In this document: positions 13,814 through 23,800 of the stretch, one piece after another
Layout of the letters: each line of letters opens with the position of its first letter
Position numbering within the stretch: the stretch's first letter is position 1
From: a virus
Reading direction: 5' to 3' (one strand)
Length of the DNA: 51,301 nt
Virus record (IMG/VR): IMGVR_UViG_3300007523_000017
Span: 1-51,301 of that record
The notes under the pieces: model-generated
The model's input: only the letters and a program-made list of their open reading frames with translations
Told to the model about the DNA's origin: nothing
The model's database searches: none
Made by a program: the position numbers and the translations under genes

Positions 13814-14811
13814 CTGTTAATTCTGCGTAATTCATTTAATTCTGTTTCCGTAAATAGTTTATTCATTCTAGGCACATTAACATAAGCAGCCTTGTAAAAC
13901 TTGCTCTGAGTCTCGTCTAATTCTGCAACTTCTATACCTAATCCTTTTCTTAGTTCTGTACCTAGCTCTTTAGTTGCAGACAATAGCGAACGTTGATCCC
14001 ATGTGAAATTTGTCTTATAACACTTCATCTCTGCTTCGGTGTCGGCTGCAACTGTAAATTTCGGAGCCACCTCTGTTCTGAAGAAATTATTTAAGTATCC
14101 AAAATCCCTGACATTAACAAAGTCCCAGTCAGATAAGTTAGTCATGTAACATCCGAGGCGAGCGCCATACATTGCCCAAAGACCGTTTTCTACATCTGCA
14201 CCTACACTACACCATGTAATTAATCTCTTGTAATTTCCCCACCAGATAATCTTTTTAAAATTATCAGGGTCGACTTTGCCTCCCTGATTTAAGCTCATTT
14301 TTACACCTTCGCGAAAACCTGCACGGAATGCCTGGCGTGGACTGCCATTTGGATAGGTAACACTATATTGGTTGGTCATTTGGACATAGCTATCTTCCCA
14401 ACAGAAGTCTACTTGGTTTCTGTTATCGGCAGTGTCAGCATTTTCATGTGTCTTCATATCCAGCACATATTGCCTGGGCCAACACTTTAGGCCGCCGTTT
14501 CCGTATTCTAGCCCATTTATATAATTCTGTGCGGCCCAACTAACTGCCTTTCCCAGAAATTTAGGATGGTCAAAGTCCAATTCTAAATCTAAAATAGATA
14601 CGTCCACAATATTGTCTGCATCTACAGAAATGAATCGATCAGTGTCGGACAATTCGGCGGCGGCCTTATGTGCGGCGTCAGATCCCTCTACGCCGTGGAC
14701 GCGCTTTGCCCACGGCACTTTTCTCTCTAAGTCTGCCCAATTTTCTTCACAATTATCTTCGTCGTAGCTTATAAAGATAATATCAAGTTCATTTAAATTT
14801 GTAAACGCCAT
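13810..14811 (-). CDS. GT-A glycosyltransferase-like protein
   Basis: 333 residues. D-I-I-F-I-S-Y-D-E at the N-terminus and S-V-D-A-D-N (D64, D66) give a GT-A nucleotide-sugar domain with a D-x-D metal site. W-A-K-R-V-H-G-V-E-G-S and H-K-A-A-A are familiar from a protein common in T4-like phages of aquatic bacteria. Coupled by TAATG (upstream) and ATGA (downstream). Confidence 0.75.
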   Translation of the reverse strand: MAFTNLNELDIIFISYDEDNCEENWADLERKVPWAKRVHGVEGSDAAHKAAAELSDTDRFISVDADNIVDVSILDLELDFDHPKFLGKAVSWAAQNYINGLEYGNGGLKCWPRQYVLDMKTHENADTADNRNQVDFCWEDSYVQMTNQYSVTYPNGSPRQAFRAGFREGVKMSLNQGGKVDPDNFKKIIWWGNYKRLITWCSVGADVENGLWAMYGARLGCYMTNLSDWDFVNVRDFGYLNNFFRTEVAPKFTVAADTEAEMKCYKTNFTWDQRSLLSATKELGTELRKGLGIEVAELDETQSKFYKAAYVNVPRMNKLFTETELNELRRINR

Positions 14812-15404
14812 TATTTAACCCTCTCTATATAACTGCATTCCTCGATTATTCTCCTGGAATATGCACTAGTGTTTTTGCAATCCATACTATAGTTAAAATA
14901 TAGAGTCTGTTTTACAAATAATTCCTCCGGAACAAAAGAGACTGTTAAGAATAATGAATAAGGATCATTTTTCTTAGTTATGTGGATTGATGTTTGGCCT
15001 TGCTGTCTGAATTCGTTTATAGACGAAATTTCCTCTGCTGAACTGTTATTATACATCCACAGAAATTCTTTTGATATAATTACTACTATAACCTTACTAA
15101 GGATTCTATTTTCTATACTGATTATATTATTTGAATTTCTGACACTGCCGAGTTTTGTCAAATAATTATCCAAAGTCCTTGTGTTTTTAACGTTTGTAAG
15201 TTTTTTTACTAATGTGGATTTCGGCCCATCTTTAGAGGATACATTTTTTACTAAAAAATTAAAAGGATTAGCTTGTGATGTTAAAAATATCGATACAGTT
15301 GATAATGGCATTTGAGATACAGAGTATGCTAGGCCCAGTTCTTTATCCAGCACAGGTGTTATTGCCTTAATTTCGCCGGCCGAATCATAATAGACATTCA
15401 TCAT
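14811..15404 (-). CDS. Unknown protein in the glycan operon
   Basis: 197 residues from ATG 15404 (TAATG overlap; ATG 15401 and 15413 also in frame). Opens with N-V-Y-Y-D-S-A-G-E-I-K-A-I-T-P, a beginning I associate with an uncharacterised small phage protein near tail genes. No catalytic motif seen. Basic middle and a Cys-containing tail. Confidence 0.65.
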   Translation of the reverse strand: MMNVYYDSAGEIKAITPVLDKELGLAYSVSQMPLSTVSIFLTSQANPFNFLVKNVSSKDGPKSTLVKKLTNVKNTRTLDNYLTKLGSVRNSNNIISIENRILSKVIVVIISKEFLWMYNNSSAEEISSINEFRQQGQTSIHITKKNDPYSLFLTVSFVPEELFVKQTLYFNYSMDCKNTSAYSRRIIEECSYIERVK

Positions 15405-16255
15405 TACTTCCATGATGCATTCTCTTCTAAAATTTCTATCATCTCATCTGTTAACCAAGATTTAATATGATAGTGTAATGGTAAATATTGTTCGTAATTT
15501 CCGATTTTCACTGACCCTTTGCTCGAAAAATAAGTTGGAATATTTAGAGTCCAATCCTCCGATAGATACTTCTCGTCCACATTTTGGATAAAAGATTTCA
15601 TGTGGACAAATGACGGGATGCTTCTGCCTGGATCCAAAAATTCATCTTCCAAGCCCATAATTTTTATAGCAAGTGCATATGCAACATCGCCCGATAGGTT
15701 CTTTGGTCGACTTTCGTCTAAGTACTCGTAATAGAACTTTTCCCAATTATTAAAAATTAGCTCGATAAGTCCAAACAGTTCCCCTACTGTTTTTGTTTTC
15801 TTAAAATACAAAAATGCAGTGTATACATTCGGCAACTTATTAGATTCGAATGTCGACCTATACTTTGTTGAAGTTATTATTTCACCCTTGTAAGTTACGG
15901 GATCAGACGTCGCCCATAATTCCTTATTCGACATTATATCCCACCAGTGACTTATATCTGATGTGAATATCATATCGGCATCTAAGATAACTGTCTCGTC
16001 GAATGGAGTCATGTAATAATATTTCCATTTATTTTCTATCTTCCAGGCCGAATCTTTTGCGTGATCGATCCACGGAATATCTACTATTTCATCAAACGCA
16101 TATCGATATTTTTCGGCTACTATTGAATCTGTTGCTAAAGCAACAGCGTTGACAGATGATTGTGTATTCTTTATACTTAAAGAAAGGGCATAAGCAAGTC
16201 GTATATAGTCATCCGACTTGGTGTTTTGAGCTAAAATTAAATAACCTTTCGACAT
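15404..16255 (-). CDS. GT8-like glycosyltransferase
   Basis: 283 residues. N-terminal Rossmann-like start, E-T-V-I-L-D-A-D-M-I-F with D92 and D94 as the D-x-D that holds metal and nucleotide sugar, and a distal H-Y-H-I-K-S-W-L near 265. The plan is that of glycogenin/GT8 enzymes. Starts one base after the preceding stop. A paralogue of 16257-17138 by shared layout. Confidence 0.78.
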   Translation of the reverse strand: MSKGYLILAQNTKSDDYIRLAYALSLSIKNTQSSVNAVALATDSIVAEKYRYAFDEIVDIPWIDHAKDSAWKIENKWKYYYMTPFDETVILDADMIFTSDISHWWDIMSNKELWATSDPVTYKGEIITSTKYRSTFESNKLPNVYTAFLYFKKTKTVGELFGLIELIFNNWEKFYYEYLDESRPKNLSGDVAYALAIKIMGLEDEFLDPGRSIPSFVHMKSFIQNVDEKYLSEDWTLNIPTYFSSKGSVKIGNYEQYLPLHYHIKSWLTDEMIEILEENASWK

Positions 16256-16256
16256 A

Positions 16257-17138
16257 TTAGTTTTTATATAAAGAGATTAATCTATCACTTACCCTGCCTA
16301 TTGCCCACTTATTCATAATATGTATGTCGGTGTTGTTTATGCAAACTAAGATGAATTTACCACGCTCCCCAGGTTTCGCTGCATACAAAACCATACTATT
16401 GATGTCGACCGACTTAATGTCATTTGTATCCCAAGACATTAGTAGACCGTTAATGGGTAATTCAGGTATAATAGGATTATTATTTGTAAACCCATTCAGC
16501 ATATGTATAGCAATGCTAACTGCATGATCATTCCTGAATATCCCATTATTAAACAGATATAGTTCTCTGTAATAGCCATAATTATGTTGCACATGATTTA
16601 TTATAGAAAATAAATGCTCTGCCAAAGAAGATTTCCTGAAATATATTACTGTTGCCCAATACAATTTAATTCCTAAATCATCTATACTATCGGTGTGGGG
16701 ATTATTTAAATCCATCGGAGAATATATATTGTGACTTACCATAACATCATTATTACTTCCCCAGCAATTGCTTAATGATGTACTCATAATTAAATAATCT
16801 GCATCGATGAATAGAGTCTCGTTGTAAGGTGTTAGTCGATAAACATCGCTGTGATTGCAATTGTAGAACGGTAACTTATCATTATGATCCGATGTATCTG
16901 CATAATTCTTTGTGTTTCTGAATTTGGTATCCTTATCGACGATTATAATGTTGTCGAAGCAATCTGCTAATAATTCCGGATATGATTTCTTACCCCAGGC
17001 AAGAGTTCCTTCATCAGTTACTAACGTGACGGGCACTTTCAAGTTATAAGAAATCATCAATGCATTAGTGCATGCTATTTTTAAATAGTCGATTTCCTTA
17101 TTATTATGAGCAAATAATACTGACCCTCTGGACATCAT
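16257..17138 (-). CDS. GT8-like glycosyltransferase
   Basis: 293 residues. V-L-F-A-H-N-N (7-13) start, E-T-L-F-I-D-A-D-Y-L-I with D112 and D114, and R-N-D-H-A-V-S near 202 as second acidic site. Same fold as the next gene but low identity, suggesting a different linkage. Its start overlaps the previous stop (ATGA). Probably decorates a virion protein, given the tail-fibre genes upstream. Confidence 0.75.
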   Translation of the reverse strand: MMSRGSVLFAHNNKEIDYLKIACTNALMISYNLKVPVTLVTDEGTLAWGKKSYPELLADCFDNIIIVDKDTKFRNTKNYADTSDHNDKLPFYNCNHSDVYRLTPYNETLFIDADYLIMSTSLSNCWGSNNDVMVSHNIYSPMDLNNPHTDSIDDLGIKLYWATVIYFRKSSLAEHLFSIINHVQHNYGYYRELYLFNNGIFRNDHAVSIAIHMLNGFTNNNPIIPELPINGLLMSWDTNDIKSVDINSMVLYAAKPGERGKFILVCINNTDIHIMNKWAIGRVSDRLISLYKN

Positions 17139-17494
17139 TCACTCTCCTGTAAGTCAATCAGTGATTTTACATTTCTTGCTTTTTTTATTTTTTGATATTC
17201 TCGGAGATAGTCGTTTGTAACTTCGAAATATCTAGTAGTTATATTTTCGAGAAATTCTTCTACATCTTCTATGTGAATAGGATTATTTTTGTTATCTAGT
17301 AAATTTGCAGATGATTGCCCACTGTTTTTCAGAAATGACAGGAAGCAAATCAGGATTTGATCGACGTTGAACGTTCCTCCATTTTTTGCAAAAATGAGAA
17401 GATTTTCAGTTTTTAATTTTAGTTTTTGTAATTGGCTGTTTAATGTGAGCCGATAGTTAGAAAATTCTAATGCTTGCTGTAGTCTCTGATCCAT
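17135..17494 (-). CDS. Small helical protein heading the glycan operon
   Basis: 119 residues, largely helical and probably coiled coil at both ends (Leu/Lys/Gln-rich 15-33; K-I-K-K-A-R near 105). M-D-Q-R-L-Q-Q-A-L-E-F-S-N-Y is a start seen in small proteins of related phages next to tail and transferase genes. First gene behind the GATAAATA at 17513-17520. Function unknown; a chaperone or adaptor is possible. Confidence 0.68.
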   Translation of the reverse strand: MDQRLQQALEFSNYRLTLNSQLQKLKLKTENLLIFAKNGGTFNVDQILICFLSFLKNSGQSSANLLDNKNNPIHIEDVEEFLENITTRYFEVTNDYLREYQKIKKARNVKSLIDLQESE

Positions 17495-17499
17495 ATAAT

Positions 17500-17535
17500 C
17501 CCCGGTTAAAGCTATTTATCAGCAGCGTTAACGGG
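17500..17535 (-). promoter_or_regulatory. Late promoter with SD-pairing arm
   Basis: GATAAATA on the - strand (17520 to 17513), 19 bases before the start at 17494. Upstream of it, CCCGTTAA (17535-17528) can pair with TTAAC and GGG around a bulged C (17509-17501); that GGG is the ribosome-binding site. Only RNA started upstream of the promoter would contain both arms. Confidence 0.55.
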
Positions 17536-17553
17536 TGTTATTATATTCGAACT

Positions 17554-18522
17554 TTATGTAGATACGAAGCCGAGATTTGTATATGTATATCCGCCGACGT
17601 ATGGAATAGCGCCTGATGACTGGATTCGATTAATTGTATATATTACCTTACCTGCTGGTTTAAGGACAGGGACAGTATCATTATCGAAAAGTGTTATTTT
17701 GAAATCAATTATTCCATTAGTTCCAGCTACATTTGCTAACCGTGCGTCAATCTGTGCATAATTTGTGGCGTAGTAATAGTAATACGAGCCACCGCCTCCG
17801 CCTGCAAATTTCCGATAAATGGGCTGATATAATGTTGTTAACCCGGGATACAACACAGGATTTGATGGATCCTGATAAAATCCTGGCTGATTTAGAATAA
17901 GATTCCATAATGGCTGAGTTGTTTTTTGCCAATTAAGCGTGACAGGAAAATGAACGTTAAACAAGGTCGCCCATGCATCTTCATCGGGCGTCGTTGGTGC
18001 AGAATATGTAGCAGTAATCGAGATTGCACTGCCAGTATTAAAATAATACCTTGCATTATTCCACGAACCAAAGTCTATCCGAAATGTATAGTCGAGCTGT
18101 GTTGACCATGAAGCTAAGTTGGCAAATGGTGCACCGAAAAGAACACTTCTCTGACTAACATCTACATTGAAACTGTTTGTCTTAAGTAATGCAATAAGAC
18201 TCGACATCGAACCTGCGGTTGTTACCGCATCAATATTGCTACCGATAATTGGGCCAGTAACCGGGATCGGTGGGCTAACCGATGTAGCTTGATGCGTCCC
18301 CGAAGATCTCATTGCAGTGAATAGTGAATTCCATTGTGCTGCGGTAACATTAGTTCCGACCGACACACCTGGTAGTGCGACTTGACCATAGCCAAGTCCA
18401 GCAGCTGGCAGAAGTGTTGCGCCCGAATGTGTATCGGCAAATAATTCATTCGTGCCCGTAACAGACGTAGCAAATGTATTATAATCTAACGCAGCTATTG
18501 GGCTGCCTGTAAGATATGTCAT
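17554..18522 (-). CDS. Tail-fibre-like virion protein
   Basis: 322 residues. M-T-Y-L-T-G-S-P-I-A-A-L-D-Y-N and N-V-T-A-A-Q-W-N-S-L-F are features I associate with a virion protein found beside baseplate genes in T4-like phages. Ser/Thr/Gly/Tyr-rich, with an F-A-G-G-G-G-G-S-Y-Y-Y-Y-Y turn near 240. Acts outside the cell as part of the particle. It could be a target of the downstream glycosyltransferases. Confidence 0.65.
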   Translation of the reverse strand: MTYLTGSPIAALDYNTFATSVTGTNELFADTHSGATLLPAAGLGYGQVALPGVSVGTNVTAAQWNSLFTAMRSSGTHQATSVSPPIPVTGPIIGSNIDAVTTAGSMSSLIALLKTNSFNVDVSQRSVLFGAPFANLASWSTQLDYTFRIDFGSWNNARYYFNTGSAISITATYSAPTTPDEDAWATLFNVHFPVTLNWQKTTQPLWNLILNQPGFYQDPSNPVLYPGLTTLYQPIYRKFAGGGGGSYYYYYATNYAQIDARLANVAGTNGIIDFKITLFDNDTVPVLKPAGKVIYTINRIQSSGAIPYVGGYTYTNLGFVST

Positions 18523-18538
18523 TTATGTTCCCCCAGTA

Positions 18539-19015
18539 TTATGAGTAAATTGCTGGGAATATTTGCTGCCAGGCTCCACTCGCCCGGATATTAATTGTCG
18601 GACCTGCTAAGACTTGTATGTCGCCATTTTTTGGAGTGCCACTTGGATTGACAATTGGAACTGTGCCTGTTTCAGTGGAACTGGTAGTTACAAGCCTTTG
18701 CCAGTTTGCGATTCCGCCGGATAGGTTTGAAGTAATTCTTACATTCAGATTTCCAGTTGTTGGTGATGTTTTCTCGAACCATAACTGACCTTGCAATGCA
18801 GTAGCATCACTTGGAAAGAGCGCGCCAGAGAAATTCTCAGTCAGTTGCAAAAGTGTTTGTGCTGTGGGAGCACCATAGTCGATAGCATTTCTGCCGTTAA
18901 GCTGAATTCCTATTGCTCTGCCTACGGCAGTGCCAGTTCCATTAAATTGCTGATCAATAGCGTTATCTGGTACAACGACAATAGTTCCGTCAGCCTTATA
19001 TATGTTATATGCCAT
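18539..19015 (-). CDS. Tail-fibre-type protein
   Basis: 158 residues. Y-N-I-Y-K-A-D-G-T then V-V-P-D-N-A-I-D-Q-Q-F-N and Q-L-N-G-R-N-A-I-D-Y-G (50-60) with A-L-Q-G-Q-L-W-F are characteristic of short tail-fibre-like proteins in large phages. Behind GATAAATA at 19038-19045 and AAGGA. Confidence 0.68.
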   Translation of the reverse strand: MAYNIYKADGTIVVVPDNAIDQQFNGTGTAVGRAIGIQLNGRNAIDYGAPTAQTLLQLTENFSGALFPSDATALQGQLWFEKTSPTTGNLNVRITSNLSGGIANWQRLVTTSSTETGTVPIVNPSGTPKNGDIQVLAGPTINIRASGAWQQIFPAIYS

Positions 19016-19037
19016 TATTAAAATTCCTTAGTTTCGT

Positions 19038-19045
19038 TATTTATC
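19038..19045 (-). promoter_or_regulatory. Late promoter motif
   Basis: GATAAATA on the - strand overlapping the stop of the upstream gene and 23 bases before ATG 19015. Predicted start near 19032. No strong anti-RBS arm is visible here, unlike six other sites. Confidence 0.6.
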
Positions 19046-19820
19046 AAGATACGCCCATTTGTATTCTGAGTGTATAAATTATCTCCAACGATCTGTTGGC
19101 AGACTTCTGAATAGGATGGAAAACCACATGGGTTAACATCAGTTTAGACTTAGAAACTGATGTATTTGAAAAATCTGGTGTCTGTGTTACAAACTCATTT
19201 ACTTCGGCAACAGTCGCTGTAAATTGTCCTGGGAACAGATTACCAGAACCAGCAAATAGACCAATTTCATTAAATACTAATTCGTTCGGGTCACAAGTAA
19301 TCGATGGTACAGATGCACTGTTTCCAATAAAAGTAGAATTGTCGAGTAATAATTGTTTGACGGTTGTTGATGCTCCAATGCCAACAGGGGGTTCATTGTA
19401 TCCTATGGTCACATCTACAATAATATCTTCGTAATTAACTGCATAATTTTCTGTAGGTATGTATGCTTTAGATAGCTGATTATAACTCGGGCCATCGGTC
19501 GAATCATTTGAAAGCTTCTTTACATAAATCGTATTATACAAATTAGCAGTCGGATTCTTAATTAAACTACCAGGACCACCTAATGATGGTTTATATGCAA
19601 CAGAACCTGTGGGACCCACATATGCACCGCCATTTCCGAATCCCATGTAGAACAGAAAACTATCTGCATTTCCGATAAGAGCATGTGCTAGTGCAGTCGA
19701 CATATTTCCGTACAATACACTATTATCTTTATCGGCTAATACCTCACCAGTTTCCTTATCTGTAATCTTTATTTTTCCAGTAATAATTACCGGGACATAG
19801 ATTAAATTATTATCGGACAT
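19044..19820 (-). CDS. Baseplate/tail structural protein
   Basis: 258 residues. I-K-I-T-D-K-E-T-G-E-V-L (17-28) leads a domain ending in L-T-H-V-V-F-H-P-I-Q-K-S (about 229-240) and I-Y-T-L-R-I-Q; with F-N-E-I-G-L-F-A this matches a conserved virion protein that follows the giant wedge gene in related phages. The start overlaps the homing endonuclease gene by 11 bases. A partial copy of its N-terminus lies at 20698-20838. Confidence 0.7.
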   Translation of the reverse strand: MSDNNLIYVPVIITGKIKITDKETGEVLADKDNSVLYGNMSTALAHALIGNADSFLFYMGFGNGGAYVGPTGSVAYKPSLGGPGSLIKNPTANLYNTIYVKKLSNDSTDGPSYNQLSKAYIPTENYAVNYEDIIVDVTIGYNEPPVGIGASTTVKQLLLDNSTFIGNSASVPSITCDPNELVFNEIGLFAGSGNLFPGQFTATVAEVNEFVTQTPDFSNTSVSKSKLMLTHVVFHPIQKSANRSLEIIYTLRIQMGVS

Positions 19821-20682
19821 CGTATCCCCTATCTATTATATGATTTTGTGTAAAATTAACTACTTTATCGAAATCCAACTTTGTAGACTCAGTAATAAAT
19901 CCGGGCACACCAGAATTGAAAATAGGTAAAGAACTTTTCAATTCTTGCTCTAGTTGCAGTGCATGGTCCCTGCGTGTTAAATTAAATATTTTTTGCTTGA
20001 CAACGCACTTACTGTAGTTGTTTAAATTGGTCCTATGTACAGATAATCTTGCATCTATATTACATGATATTCCGAATCCAGTAAATTGTGTATTTAGGTC
20101 GGAAATTTTTAATATATATAATGAGGCGGGTTTTGTATAATCCAACGCACAGTACGGGCATCCATTACCACGAATTATATTATCTGGTGTCGATGACCAC
20201 ACGTGCCCGGTTTCACATCGAAAATCAGTCTTCGTATGACTACTAGTATATTCGCCAATTAAGTTTATATTTCTTTTGTGTAATCTTTTATTTATTATTT
20301 CTTTCGTAAGTGTGACTCTGTTTGCACAGTGTGGGCAACCATGCCCAGCAAAAACTATATATGGCTTGGTATTCCATATATGCCCTTCGTTGCATTTAAA
20401 TGATGTCTTAGATTTTGCACTTATATAGTCGCCTAGCATAACAATGTTGCGGCTCAATAAACGAGTAGTTACTATTTCTTTTGTGATACCTACTCCCCCA
20501 TTGCATACTGGACAACCAGTTTTGTGTATTACATTCCCGGACGTTGCATCCCATGTATGACCGTGAGAGCACTGAAACTTAGTCTTAGTTATCGAATTAG
20601 CATATTCGCCAATCATAGCAATTCCTCGGCTTTTAATTCGATCATTTACTATTTCTTTAGTGAATCTAATATTTCCTGACAT
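19810..20682 (-). CDS. Zinc-finger GIY-YIG homing endonuclease
   Basis: 290 residues. Three tandem zinc-binding modules (about 8-60, 67-119, 126-178), each with C-x3-H ... G-C-P-x-C (C38/H42/C57/C60, C97/H101/C116/C119, C156/H160/C175/C178). They are followed by a GIY-YIG/T5orf172-like nuclease domain: L-Y-I-L (188-191), G-F-G-I-S (202-206), R212, H216 and E near 245. It would cut DNA and copy itself into alleles lacking it. It lies between a partial and a full version of the structural gene it borders. Confidence 0.78.
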   Translation of the reverse strand: MSGNIRFTKEIVNDRIKSRGIAMIGEYANSITKTKFQCSHGHTWDATSGNVIHKTGCPVCNGGVGITKEIVTTRLLSRNIVMLGDYISAKSKTSFKCNEGHIWNTKPYIVFAGHGCPHCANRVTLTKEIINKRLHKRNINLIGEYTSSHTKTDFRCETGHVWSSTPDNIIRGNGCPYCALDYTKPASLYILKISDLNTQFTGFGISCNIDARLSVHRTNLNNYSKCVVKQKIFNLTRRDHALQLEQELKSSLPIFNSGVPGFITESTKLDFDKVVNFTQNHIIDRGYDVR

Positions 20683-20697
20683 CCTAATATCCTAATA

Positions 20698-20838
20698 TCA
20701 ACCCCTTTTATTAACTAAAATTTCTTTAGTATCTTTATCTTTAATTATCAGATGACACTGAATATCCATATTAGCAGTATCAACATACCCCGATTTCTTC
20801 TCAGTTTCGGGTTTGTTATCTTTTTCTTTATTTATCAT
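20698..20838 (-). CDS. 46-residue partial duplicate of the 19044-19820 product
   Basis: Starts M-I-N-K-E-K-D-N-K-P and includes D-I-Q-C-H-L-I-I-K-D-K-D-T-K-E-I-L-V-N-K, which parallels I-I-T-G-K-I-K-I-T-D-K-E-T-G-E-V-L-A-D-K of the downstream structural protein, then stops. It looks like the 5' end of a second copy cut off by the arrival of the homing endonuclease. GATAAATA at 20841-20848 lies too close for ATG 20838, but suits an internal ATG at 20769. Confidence 0.6.
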   Translation of the reverse strand: MINKEKDNKPETEKKSGYVDTANMDIQCHLIIKDKDTKEILVNKRG

Positions 20839-20840
20839 AA

Positions 20841-20848
20841 TATTTATC
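20841..20848 (-). promoter_or_regulatory. Late promoter motif
   Basis: GATAAATA on the - strand just past the end of the giant gene. A second copy overlaps ATG 20838 (20829-20836). It would transcribe the endonuclease and tail genes downstream if active. Confidence 0.4.
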
Positions 20849-20861
20849 TACTTATTTAATT

Positions 20862-23800
20862 TCAGGGAATCCCTGTGCCTTGTTCATCTTTCAAGAATTC
20901 AGATTCCTGTGTTAACGCATACCACAGACCACCTAATGGTGTCGATATAATATTAGAATACTCGTCGACTGTTATAATTGACAACGGATCTGGATTGGAA
21001 TTCAATGCATTCCATACATCCACATAGCTGCCGGCAGGCATATAGTTGAATTTCTCGACCCACACTGGGTTTGGCACTAATACCATCGGATCGGCCAAAC
21101 TTGGGATCATTGCTAGATGTTCAGTTGGTGCCGTGTCCATTGTCCCCCTGTATATTAATCTTAATTCCCATGTATTAGGTAATATTAATTGTTTGTTCCT
21201 GTATTCTATTCTCTCGCCATTAATCCAGATAACACCGGCTTCTACGCCCGGATTAGGAAGTATATCAGTGCTTAATGGATGTGTCACTGGATCTACATAA
21301 ACTGTAATCACATCAATATTATAGGTATCTGCTGTTGGCGCAGGTAAGTCAAATAGTAGTGTTCCGGAAAATACTTCGGCATTCCTGTAGAAACTAGATC
21401 CGTATAATACGCTAGTGTTGTCTCTGAAACTAATTGTGTAGTCGAGTAAAATAGGTACTAACGGTGTATCCCACGATACTTGATCGGTGCCACCTTCGGC
21501 AATAAGAGCAGCCGCTATTTCCGGCTGATTCATTCCATCCCATGTATCTCCCCATCCCACATATGGTGCAACAGTTGCAGGCGCCCACGGCGGACCAACT
21601 ATTAAGCTTACATCATTTGCAACTAACTTAGTATCAGCAATGACTACGAGGTCATCGATTCCGACTACATTAGCAGTTTCGTTTCTCGGAGCATATTTCG
21701 TGAATGATAATAACTGGCCGCCGTCAATCCACACAAATGCAACTGGATCTGGTGTCCCGGGGTCATTGTAGAAATAAACAGTATACGTCATGTCATCATT
21801 ATACTCGACATAGTAATCTTGTCCGTAATATAATATTCCGGCAGAAGTCTGTATTGCAATAATATTATTCGGTGTCACAAAGGTTTGTGGATTATCCAAA
21901 TTCACACTATTAAAGTCGAATGTATATGGGAATAATGCTGATAATCCAATCTTAGAAGAATCGAAGAATGTTAATGGAACTTGTATTGTCGACTCGTCGA
22001 ATCCTGGCCAATTGGATATACCTGGATTGTAGAATGGTAACACAGCATTTCGAGACACGAATTGATTTGGAATTTCTGCCATATTGACCGGAGCATCCCA
22101 TTCTGTATCCCACGCAAATGTATCCCATCCGCCCTGCGGAGTAATTATATTACCATCGACGCCAATTTCTTCTCCGGCAAAATCTGGGCCGAACTTTAAA
22201 GTAATTTGATGCTTATAGCTATCTGATGCTGTACCGATTGCAATGTCACTTGTAGTATGTGTACTTGTATAATCTCGAATCTGTGTATGGTATGGTTTAG
22301 AATCCTTGATGTAACTAATGACATCGTCGATATTATCAGGAGCATATATACTGCTCTGTACTAACGGAACATTATTTTCTTTTATGTATATGTATGACGA
22401 TTTAAATACCCAATCTGGGTTTTTCTGCTCGCTCATTACATAGTTAAGCATGGCAAAATATAACTCGTTTTGGTCAACTATATTTTCATCTACCATAACT
22501 TGTGTTCTAAATGCATTTAGCAATTCTCTCAATTCTGTGGATAGCCCATATTTGTTTACTGCTGTGTAAACAGTATCTAACAATTTAATTGCGCTATTCT
22601 GAATTGCAACTTGGTCTAAACTTAGAGCAGGTACATTTGGATTTACTTTAACTACTGCATATAAAACATATCTGCCATCTACGGTTCCGTTTGTTACTTG
22701 AACAATTTGCCCAACATATAATTCGCCAGATAACATTGCAGTATTAGCCAATGCAAGTGTAGAGTACACAACTGTTGGTACAACATTTTCATATCCTACT
22801 TTGTACCAGTTTGTATATTCCCAATAAACTGATGTTGACACATTTACATTCCAGCTAGGAGTATCATCCCTTACTGGAATATATTGTAATAATGCATTTG
22901 CAGCTTGGACGAATACTTTCCTGGCAGGAAGCAAATTAACAAACATTCCCTGACGTGGCCTATATTCGATGCCGTACTTCTGACCAAGTGCTAACATAGG
23001 GTCAGGCACAGGCAATATTACGCCGTATTCTGGCGAAGTAAGTGTGGTTGCATCATCCCATGGTGCAACGTCCCATCCGTATATGTCCCATGGCAGATAG
23101 TTAGCAACAATTATGCTATTTGTAAATTCGGCTGATGCAGACAATACCTTTGTGTATCCGCATAAGCTGTCAACCATCTTATTCCAGAACTGGGCAGTAA
23201 TAAGTGATGCAGGATCTCCTTCGCGGAACAGTGCCCACTGAGTATGCTCTTGATCGTCGCGTTCCGATATCCTGTATTCAATTTGTACATTGTCTCCTTT
23301 ATACGCAAGAATATCTTGTGCATTATAAAACATGTATGAATTGTTTGTTGCAGTTTGTTGGATAGGCGCAAAGAATACAAACCCCTGGCTCTTAGGACTT
23401 TGTAACAGTCTTGCTACATCAGTTGCAGCCATTGTCCTGTTTATAACATTTGGCTTATTAGTCGAACCTAATACCCAGAAGTAATAGTTAATCTCTGTTA
23501 TGTTAGTAAATCTGTTTGATACTGTTATTACAACATATGATTCAGTGCTGCGTGGCACGCCGCTGCCTGTATATTCGGCAGGAGGGACGGGACTACTAAC
23601 CCACTCATATATCTCTATAGCAGATCCCGGGAACAATTGTGCCCAATGATCTCTTCTATAAACTAAGTTATCTAATTCAGTTTCACTTCCGTCTAAAGCA
23701 ATAGGCTGTTCGTAATATGTATAGCGTGTGGTCGATGTATCCCACCACAGTTGTCCCACCTGCCTCTTACCGAAAGTTATATTCTCGTCATATAATCTTG

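Noticed and set aside
20829-20836. Second GATAAATA near the giant gene's end
   Set aside because: It is formed by ATGATAAATAAAG, the start of the 46-codon frame itself.
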